Of a DNA stretch of 64,000 bases, positions 56,687 through 64,000 are shown piece by piece (the first letter of the stretch is position 1; each line of letters opens with the position of its first letter). Source of the stretch: Colocasia esculenta (Eukaryota > Streptophyta > Magnoliopsida > Alismatales > Araceae); assembly GCA_014218235.1 (NCBI GenBank), contig CM024753.1:175746348-175810347 (forward strand), written 5' to 3'. The notes under the pieces were generated by a model, which ran no database searches, was not told where the DNA came from, and worked only from the letters and a program-made list of their open reading frames with translations. A program made the position numbers and the translations under genes.

Positions 56687-58829
56687 GTAAGCTGCTGCTT
56701 TCCGCATATTTCTCCTCCTTCTTGGTAGAGTGCGCATTCGGTATTAGTTCTTGAAATCTTAATGTAATTCCAGAGTGTTTATTTCTTCTTTAAATGGATA
56801 TGATGCTTTGCCATTAATGAAGTCCTTTTTCTGAGGCAATCAATCAATTGGTGTTCATATCTCAGTTTTTCTCCTTGCAATGAATTGTGGTCTTTCCACC
56901 TTAAAAAAAAAATGGTGTTCATTGCTTGTGCATTTCGATGCCAGAGACGGGATACAAAAGTTCTCTGATGGATGATTACATCTCATCCGGTCTTTGAACC
57001 TGCCTGGATGGGATTCTCCTTCTTTCCTATTTTTTGTCAGACCTTTATACATTGCTACCTATGTTATCAAGGGCAGTCAAGAGGAGTGCCTAGTCAATGA
57101 GGCGAGGCAATGGGCTATGCCAGCATGTTGCTTCAGCCCAAATCGCCTTGGTGATATTGGTAAATGCATAGGCTGCCAAAGACTGTCGTTTGGGCCCACC
57201 TCCCTTGCCCAGCCACCCAAAACTCGGCTTGGTATGGCTGAATGAATAAATGTAGGCATTTATAGGTTTTTATGCATGTATTTTAGTTCATTTTGTGAAT
57301 AAATTATGTATCTGAAATGTATCTGATTTTTCTTATTTTTTAATAAATTGTCACCTCAAATGCCCTAGACCATTACCTAGGCATTTGAGGCTAAGACGAC
57401 CCCTTGGTTGCCGTAGTTGCTTCTCTCCTCTGACTACATAGATTGCCATAGGCCTGACGTGTTCGTTAGTTTAAAACCTTACTTTTAAGTTTTAAGTGGG
57501 AACCTGAAATGTTTGGTTGGGTGCTTTTCCGTTTAACCAAGCAACACCATACAACACTGTTACTTATGTGGGATGGCTTTCATAGGGTCCAGGGTACCAG
57601 AAGTCAGCAATTTATTAAATCTGGCCTTAGCTTTCTGAAGAAGAGAACATAATTCATGTTTTATGTATGGGGAATAGAAGAGCAAAAGTTGCCTTACAGG
57701 AGAAAGATATAGGGAGTATGAAAGGTAGAATAAACAATATAAGATTATTCAGAAAAGCGGATCATCTTTAGAAGCCAAGATACACAAGAAAAAAGAAGGA
57801 AATATGTATACTCTATGGAATTAATAGTATGAAAAAACAAACTTGGCCACAGTTAAAAGAAAATGTGGTCTAATATGGGAAATGCACTCCTTTCCAAAAA
57901 ACAAACATCATAAAAAATGGAAATGCATTTTCCTGGAAGTTTCTTTCCAAATGAATTTGATCATTTCAGTAAATGCATAAAGAAAACAAAAGAAGTGGTT
58001 GTATGCTTTGATGCAACTAGACATGTGTGGACCTGATGGAGAAAGAAGAAGGAAGAAGAAGAGAGAAGGAAGTGAAAATAAGGATGAAAAAACGAACTAG
58101 AAACTTGAGCTGATGGAGAAAGAAGAAGAGAGAAGGAAGTAAAAAACAAGGATGAAGAAATAAAGAAGAAGCTTAGTGATGGCAAATGTAACAATGCAGA
58201 GTAGACAATGACTTCTGAAAGGATCTGTAACTAGCAGGGATGGGGGCATGGGATGGATGGTTAGGCAGGACTTTTTCCTCCTTCTAAGACCTTTAATTTG
58301 TTTTATTGAGGTTGTAAAAATTTAAAACATATCATTATGAAAAGGTCCATAAAGCGGGCGCCTAATATCAGAAACCTCAATGTAAGCTTTCAATTACTAA
58401 GTGCTTTAAAATATCATTTCTTTTGACTTCTACTGGAGGCCACTTTTTGTTGCTTCCCATATATTGCTCACCTACTTGTACAAGTGATCATAAATTCATA
58501 TTATTTCTCATGATGGTCAAATGATAAGCTTGGATACATAATATTTCTAAAACACCTTTCAACTTATAAGTTATAGTATAAGTCATAGGACAACATCCTT
58601 AGTTATTTTTGGTAACATTACAGCTTCATCTTCCAAGTGTAACCTGCTTAGCATCTTAATCATCTTTGAAACTTTGAAAGAGCATCGAAAAGCTTCACTG
58701 AAGAACTCTTTAAACTGACCATTGAAGAACTCCTAGTTGCACTTATCTTTTGCATGATATCACTTTGTGCTATCCGAACACCTTATGCAGATAGGTTTCA
58801 TATCACTCTTTTAATTCTGGAATGCCAGA
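56687..58829 (+). other. first part of intron 2 (no exon found)
   Basis: Begins with donor GTAAGCTG. 57060-57420 holds a GAGGCGAGGC / GCCTAGGCAxxTGAGGC type plant dispersed repeat. 58025-58165 holds a purine-rich duplicated segment (GATGGAGAAAGAAGAA twice, about 77 bp apart). Otherwise AT-rich, no exon of the reductase recognised. Confidence 0.5.
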
Positions 58830-59230
58830 ATGTGAAGTCAAAGCCAAAGCCTAATTTATATTTTATTGGCCCAATAAAGATCCAATTGATGTAATTTGAT
58901 TGTCTTTAAGTTAGAAGTCTAAGTTTTAGTTAGTGGGTCTTTATTTAGCATGTTTGAGGCCCAATTAGAGCCTTTTATATTTTCTGTGATTTTTAGTACG
59001 AATTTCCTACTATTTTCTAGGTCCTAGGGTATTTTAGTCTGTATGAGGTCAAAGAAGGTCATTAAGGTTTAGCTCTATAAATAAGGTTGTAATCCACTTT
59101 TTGGGGGGATAATGAAGATTTTGACCGAAAATTTGCAGCAGCCTTCTCTCGCCGCGATGGCTTCTTATCGGGTGTGAGGCCCGTTCTTCCTCTTCCCCTT
59201 CCCCCTCTTCCTCTCTGCTGTGCCGCATCA
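58830..59230 (+). mobile_element. short LTR (about 400 bp) of an unclassified LTR element
   Basis: Ends TGCCGCATCA at 59230, two bases before a PBS. Contains a TATA box (CTATAAATAAGG, 59075-59086) and GGCCCAATT blocks typical of plant LTRs. The 5' end is uncertain: TGTGAAGTC at 58830 or TGATGTAATT at 58888. Confidence 0.55.
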
Positions 59231-59233
59231 ACT

Positions 59234-59247
59234 TTGGCATCAGAGCC
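59234..59247 (+). other. primer-binding site, initiator tRNA-Met type
   Basis: TTGGCATCAGAGCC, one mismatch to TGGTATCAGAGC. Confidence 0.65.
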
Positions 59248-59604
59248 CAACCTCGTTCCCCTGCGTCGGCGCCCCCTGCTTACTGCTCGTTTCCTACACC
59301 TTGAGCTCACTCTATTTCTGTGCGAAGAGGACACCCTCCTTGCCAATCCGTCTACCCTCGCCAGTCCGCCCATGAAGGCGTGAAGAGGCGGCTGGCCCAC
59401 CATTGGCCGCGTCCGTCTGCGCCAAGGCTGCAACCCTACCCCGCGACGCCCGTCCCGCGAAGCCCGCACCGCCCACCGTTGTGGCTGCCCAGCAATGCCC
59501 TGGTCGCACTGCGAGGCCGTTGCGACGCAAGCCCGCGGCCACACCGCAGACCCACCGCGTTCGTCCACAGTGATCGATCTCACGCGGACCCCCCTCCTCC
59601 CCCT
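59248..59604 (+). mobile_element. GC-rich leader of the same LTR element, interrupted
   Basis: C/G-rich sequence open in several frames on both strands with no recognised domain. It ends where the minus-strand Tekay LTR begins (59605). Probably the gag leader. The rest of the element would lie beyond the Tekay insertion, outside the window. Confidence 0.45.
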
Positions 59605-62144
59605 TGTAACGGCCCCGACGCCCGGACCCCGGTTCCCACCAAGGATCCGACCATCGGCACCACCGCCTATGGGCCCGAAGATCCGGAAGGGCTAACAGAC
59701 CAGTCTAAAAAGATATGTAATGGGAGTAAGTAACAACAACACCATTAAAATGTACCAACAAGTGAAGGAAAGAGCGTCCAACACAAGTACAAGTCTAGTA
59801 CAGTCCCAAAGTAAGCAAAGTACAAGTGCAGAAAATAAAAGGGGATAATAGGTCCCTTAGGGGCATACCCCGAGGGTGAAGTAAACAAGTACTGGGGAAC
59901 ACTGCTCATGGAAGACGTCGTCTACTACGGCCCTGTCTCCTCAGTCCGCCGCGGAGGGTGCTGCTGTGAAGTCTCACCTGTAAAGGAGGGAATGAGCTTC
60001 ACGAAGAAGCCCAGTAGGGACTACCAATCTCCCACTGGTTCTAACAGCATAATAGATCTATATGTGCATAATTTAAATAAAGCGAGTAAATCTATTCTAC
60101 AAACAGAGTAAGTGCAGAAGCATAAAATAACTACACGGTCAGCTATCTAATCTAAACGTCGGGATCGGAAAACCCGTGTAACCACGGCACTGGGAAGAAT
60201 CCAAGGCTGTAAACACAGACAATAAACAACTGTTTGGACAAAGACACTAGCCACAACACCACTACACTAGTCGACCGGTCAGGTGCGCCACGCGTCTTAC
60301 CCTTGACCGCCAGTCCATGTCTAGCACCTCCCGTCGGAGTGAGACGCGGAACTAAAGTAACCACAACTGCCATAGTCTGGCCGGACTACGGTCCCATGTC
60401 TGGCCCCTCTAAATGGTACCAGAACCACGTAGAGTGAGGCAGTGAGAAAAATGACTAGCTGATCTGCGTCGGAAGAGCACTAAACCATCTCAACATCCTA
60501 GACTCAGCTAAGGGAGCTCTACAAACAACTCTACGCCGCTGTCCCCATCGTTTTCCCCTCTGCTACCAGAGTCTGTGACTCGAGCTCGCCCGTCGCCCGG
60601 AGAACTCCCTCAAACAGGCGTGTGGGGCCGGGGGTCCAGGTAATGGTAACAACCTCTCTCACGGACAAGCCCTCAAGTGTCTAGCACCAGGCGAAAGACT
60701 AGAGTAGGACCGTGCTAGGAAACAACACAGGTGCCAAGAAAACAGAGTCACAGCGGAAGGAAAACTCCGAACAGGTCGCCAAGCCACTCTCTGTCTGAGA
60801 AGGCGACACAAGGGCTGTCGCCACCAGAAGGTGACACCCTGTCTGTCGCGACCTGGGTCAGAAGGCGACAGGGAACCTGTCGCGATCAGGTCGCGACAAG
60901 GGAATTGTCGCGACCACAGCCAGAGGTTTAGGTGACCACCTGAGACCTCCTGCAACACTCAGTGGTAACAGGCACGAAGGCGACGATCACCCTGTCCCGT
61001 TCTGAAGGCGACGGTCACCCTGTCGCGACTAGAACACGACAGGGTGGGTGTCGCTTTCACCCACCAGAAGGCGACGTATCGGGCTGTCGCGATTTGGGTC
61101 GCGACACCAAATGTGTCGCGACCACAGACATACACACCCGGGAGCATCTCCTTCATACCACTCACCTCAAATCCGAAAACTACAAGGGGAGGGGAGCATG
61201 GAGAACGATGTAAACAGGTAAAAAGGGCTCAAACCACCCTCATCCACACCCATGCACGCCAAGGAAGTGATTCTACACTAAAAAATCTCACATGTAAGCA
61301 TGGTAGGTCACTCAAACGCCACCCCCATTCCAATCTCAACCAAGCCAAACAAGCATTCCATAAGAACCACAAACACACATGCACACCCTAGCATGAGTTT
61401 CTAAGGCTTGGAGAAGGGGATTGGTCCCTAGCATGATAGAACTAGGGGAAGGGCAAGGAGTCCCTACCTCAAAACGAAGAGCCAACCCGTTGGGGTCTTC
61501 TCGTATGCATGGCAACCTCCTCCTTGCTCCAAGCTCCACGAAGACTCCGTCCACGAGTCACGAACGTCCTCCTACAAGTCGGAGAAGAGGCCACCACCTC
61601 GAGGGGAGAACGCCATGCCGAGGAAGAACATCGAAACGAGAGGAGAACCTCACCACCCACAAGGCAACACACACACCTCACAAGACACAAACTTCTCTCA
61701 AGCTCTCTACGGAGCAACTAACAGCAGAGGGGTCGTAGGAGAGGAGAAACAGCCGAAATGGGGGAAGGAGAAGGCTGTTCTGCGGCCTGAGCTGTTTTAT
61801 GCCTTGGAGTCGCGTTCACTTACTGAACGCGACGACCAACCTGTCGTGATCCTAAAGTCCTAGTCAACCGACCAACGGGAACGCCACATGTCAACCTTGC
61901 AGACCTGACAACTAGAATGCGACACCTGACATGTCGCCTTCCCGTTGTCAGGGGTTGACACTTGTCCCAACTGTCCCGACAGCAAAACGACAAATTGCAT
62001 GCTGTGGTCAGAGGGGTGAACGCGACAACATGCCTATCGCGTTCACAACCAGAATGCGACACACCTTATCGCCTTAAGAAGGCGACGGCCGGTGCGTCGC
62101 GACCTTCATCCGAAAGTGGCTGACAACAAGAGGGGGATGTTACA
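59605..62144 (-). mobile_element. 3' LTR of a minus-strand Tekay element, 2.54 kb
   Basis: Minus strand TGTAACATCCCC at 62144 to ...GGGCCGTTACA at 59605: clean TG...CA ends. Aligned in order with the plus-strand LTR at 25704-28266, and better preserved at the 3' end (GTTACA instead of TTATA). The outer flank is CCCCT (59600-59604); the matching duplication would be beyond the window. Confidence 0.88.
60780..62105. repeat. GTCGC / GCGAC hairpin module array in the Tekay LTR
   Basis: Many GAAGGCGACA, TGTCGCGACC and GAACGCGAC modules. The longest hairpin has perfect 10-bp arms: GTCGCGTTCA at 61809-61818 and TGAACGCGAC at 61824-61833, with a 5-nt loop. Confidence 0.8.
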
Positions 62145-62228
62145 ATCTAACTAACAAAAAAATAATTTCATCATCGAAATTAAGGCGAAACTCGGGGAAA
62201 AGAAGGCAAACAAACATACCAGTCACTC

Positions 62229-62765
62229 AAACAAGTAAGGAAAATGCTTCCGCATTTCGTCCTCGCGCTCCTACGTGGCCTCGCCACCAACGCAATTCTC
62301 CCAAACTACCTTAACGAGCGGGATTTGCCTCTTGCGCAATTGCTGCACTCTGCGGTCCACAACACTGACCGGGTACTCCGGCACTGACATATCTGGAGCA
62401 ACCTCTAACTGTGAGTAGTCTAACACGTGCGACGGATCTGGCATGTACCTCCTCAGTTGTGAGAAATGGAAAATGTCGTGAACACCTGCCAACTCGGACG
62501 GAAGAGCTAACCTGTAAGCGACCTCGCCAACCAACTCGAGGATGGGAAAGGGACCAACAAACCTCGGACTGAGCTCGCTCCTCTTCCCAAACCTGAGAAC
62601 GCCCTTGGTGGGCGAGATCCGAAGAAACACACTGTCGCCTGCCTCAAACTGAAGTGTCCTCCTGCGAACATCTGCGTAGCTCTTCTGTCTGCTCTATGTT
62701 GTCTGCAGTCTCTGTCTGATCAGCCTCGTTGTATCTGCACACTGCTGTACTAACTCTGGCCCCAG
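62229..62765 (-). pseudogene. Tekay integrase C-terminus and chromodomain
   Basis: The frame from 62630 reads VFLRISPTKGVLRFGKRSEL, GPFPILELVGEVAYRLALPS and VHDIFHFSQLRRYMPDPSHV, the SH3-like part of integrase. The chromodomain follows (PEYPVSVVDRRVQQL, LVKVVWENCVGGEATW). One conserved Trp codon is TAG at 62271-62273. The frame then reads on through RKHFPYLFE to the natural TGA near 62229. Two further stops lie between this block and the integrase core (TAA at about 62766, TAG near 62694). A few point stops only, so this is a younger copy than the plus-strand one. Confidence 0.85.
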
Positions 62766-63392
62766 TTACTTCCTCTCGCCAACCTCGTGCCAATGCAACG
62801 GTGTCCGGCACGGTCTGCCATACAGAGCCTCGTAGGGCGCCATCCCAATGCTAGAGTGATAGCTATTATTATAAGCAAACTCCACCATGGGAAGGTGCGA
62901 CTCCCAGGTGCCGCCCCAGTCTAGGCAACACGCTCTCAACATGTCCGCGAGGGTCTGTATGGTCCTCTCCGACTGTCCGTTTGTCTGCGGGTGATAGGCT
63001 GAACTCAGCCTCAACTCGGTGCCCAGTGCCCTCTTAAAACTGCGCCAGAAACGAGAAGTGAACCTCGGATCTCTATTTGAGACTATAGAGACTGGGGTCC
63101 CGTGCAAAGGTACAACTCTGTCCATAAACAGTCTAGCAATTCTGTCCACTGTTCAAGCTGCTCTGATCGGCAAGAAACGAGCTGTCTTCATCAGACGGTC
63201 GACGATCACCCAAACACTGTCGTGCCGCTGCGAAGTACGAGGTAAACTAGCAACAAAGTCCATGGTGATGTGCTCCCACTTCCACACAGGAATGGGTAGC
63301 GACTGCAACTCACTACCAGGACGCTGGTGCTCCGCCTTCACCTGTTGACAGGTAAGGCAGCGAGCAATAAACTCAGTAATATCCCTCTTCAT
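62766..63392 (-). pseudogene. Tekay integrase zinc finger and catalytic core
   Basis: Minus-strand frame, open except for one stop near 63150: KRDITEFIARCLTCQQVKAE (zinc finger Cys pair), WEHITMDFVASLPRT (first Asp), SIVSNRDPRFTSRFW (second Asp), HPQTNGQSERTIQTLADMLR (Glu), VEFAYNNSYHSSIGMAPYEA and LYGRPCRTPLHW. All three acidic catalytic residues are present. Close to intact. Confidence 0.88.
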
Positions 63393-64000
63393 CCCAGGTC
63401 ACCAAAAGAGTCCCCTCAAGTCGTGGTACATCTTGGTGGAGCTAGGATGAACAGAGTACCTCAATCTGTGAGCCTCAGCCAACAGCTCTTGCCTGACGTC
63501 CTCTGGAACGTAAAGTCTGCCTCTGAACCTGACCTCGCTGTCCTCGTCTAACTTAACCTTTGGCATCTGCAACACGTCTGCTAACTCTGCATCTGTAATC
63601 TGAGCCTCTATAACCTGCTGATATATGACTGGACGAACTGACAAGCTGGTCAACACTGCTCTCTCTCTGAGCCTCGATAGAGAAAACACTCCCTGAGCTG
63701 CTCCCTCCAACAACCTCTAGTGTCTAACCAACAAAGAACTCAAGTGGGCTCTCCTGCTCAAAGCGTCTGCTACGACATTAGTCTTTTCTGGGTGATAGGA
63801 AAGAGTAAAGTCGTAGTCTTTCAAGTACTCGACCCACATGCGCTGCCTGAGGTTCAGATCTCTCTGTGTGAAGACGTACTACAAACTCCTGTGGTCCGTA
63901 AACACCTCGAACACCTCACCGTACAAGTAATGTCTCCACAACCTCAAGGCAAACACGACCGCTGCAAGCTCTAAGTCGTGTGTCGGATAGTGCTGCTCAT
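63393..64000 (-). pseudogene. Tekay RNase H C-terminal part and linker, running off the window
   Basis: From the window edge the minus strand reads VFALRLWRHYLYGEVFEVFT, then DHRSL followed by a stop at the next codon, VEYLKDYDFTLSYHPEKTNV and ADALSRRAH (RNase H). Then comes the linker frame 63713-63399 (QITDAELADVLQMPKVKLDE, RLYVPEDVRQELLAEAHRLR, STKMYHDLRGLFW). A stop replaces the Trp after GLFW. RT, protease and gag lie outside. Confidence 0.85.

Noticed and set aside
59062..59583. 173-residue Arg-rich minus-strand frame
   Set aside because: GC-rich leader sequence; the opposite strand is equally open, and the TATA box, LTR end and PBS indicate plus-strand LTR element sequence.

Overview
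This is a plant nuclear window. It is almost entirely nested, decayed retrotransposons, with the 5' end of one recognisable host gene. The evidence is GT-AG introns, a plastid-type arginine biosynthesis gene (N-acetyl-gamma-glutamyl-phosphate reductase, exons 1-2 at 56.4-56.7 kb), plant-specific element families (SIRE/Maximus-like Copia, Tekay/Del-type chromodomain Gypsy, Tat/Ogre-like Gypsy, Cassandra TRIMs with a 5S rRNA-like LTR domain, an RTE-type LINE) and primer-binding sites of initiator tRNA-Met and tRNA-Arg type. I cannot name the species. There is one assembly gap, 100 N at 17662-17761.

Layout. 1-1218: 3' end of a Copia-like or non-autonomous element, then its LTR. 1219-2015: a tandem SINE-like dimer and a 27-bp minisatellite. 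2300-6900: a minus-strand Gypsy element with gag pseudogene, leader, PBS and LTR. 6905-10384: two nested minus-strand LTRs of type TGTAGyACCC. 10930-17166: a plus-strand SIRE-like Copia (2-kb LTR, gag, PR, IN, start of RT) cut off at 17167 by a 2.6-kb LTR-like repeat, here called family G. 20253-20641: a Cassandra fragment. 20642-28266: a plus-strand Tekay element with a complete 3' LTR and a pol full of stops. 28267-42390: LTRs of SIRE-like and family-G type nested in both orientations, including a solo LTR with intact 5-bp target duplication. 42391-43800: SINE-like traces. 43800-45800: a G-depleted A/C-rich repeat. 45811-48652: a Cassandra element split by a SIRE-like solo LTR. 49300-51720: a decayed SIRE-like LTR. 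52685-55888: a full-length RTE LINE between 11-bp target duplications. 55950-56686: promoter, 5' leader and first two exons of the reductase gene. 58830-59604: a small LTR with PBS and leader, interrupted by a minus-strand Tekay element that runs off the window.

No intact transposon protein is visible: every pol or gag has frameshifts or stops. The host gene is also incomplete here. Its third exon is not seen before the window ends, so intron 2 is either at least 7.3 kb of transposon-filled sequence or the gene is truncated.

The most unusual signal is a recurring LTR design. In most SIRE-like LTRs the U3, upstream of the TATA box, carries a short-motif tandem array. The motif differs between copies but keeps a CGA or TCGA core (AACATCGAYT, GTCGATGTTT, GTGTCGACAC, AACGATT). 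The Gypsy LTRs carry analogous self-complementary GC-rich modules (GTCGCGTTC/GAACGCGAC, GCGTCC/GGACGC). One of these modules is shared by two unrelated LTR families.
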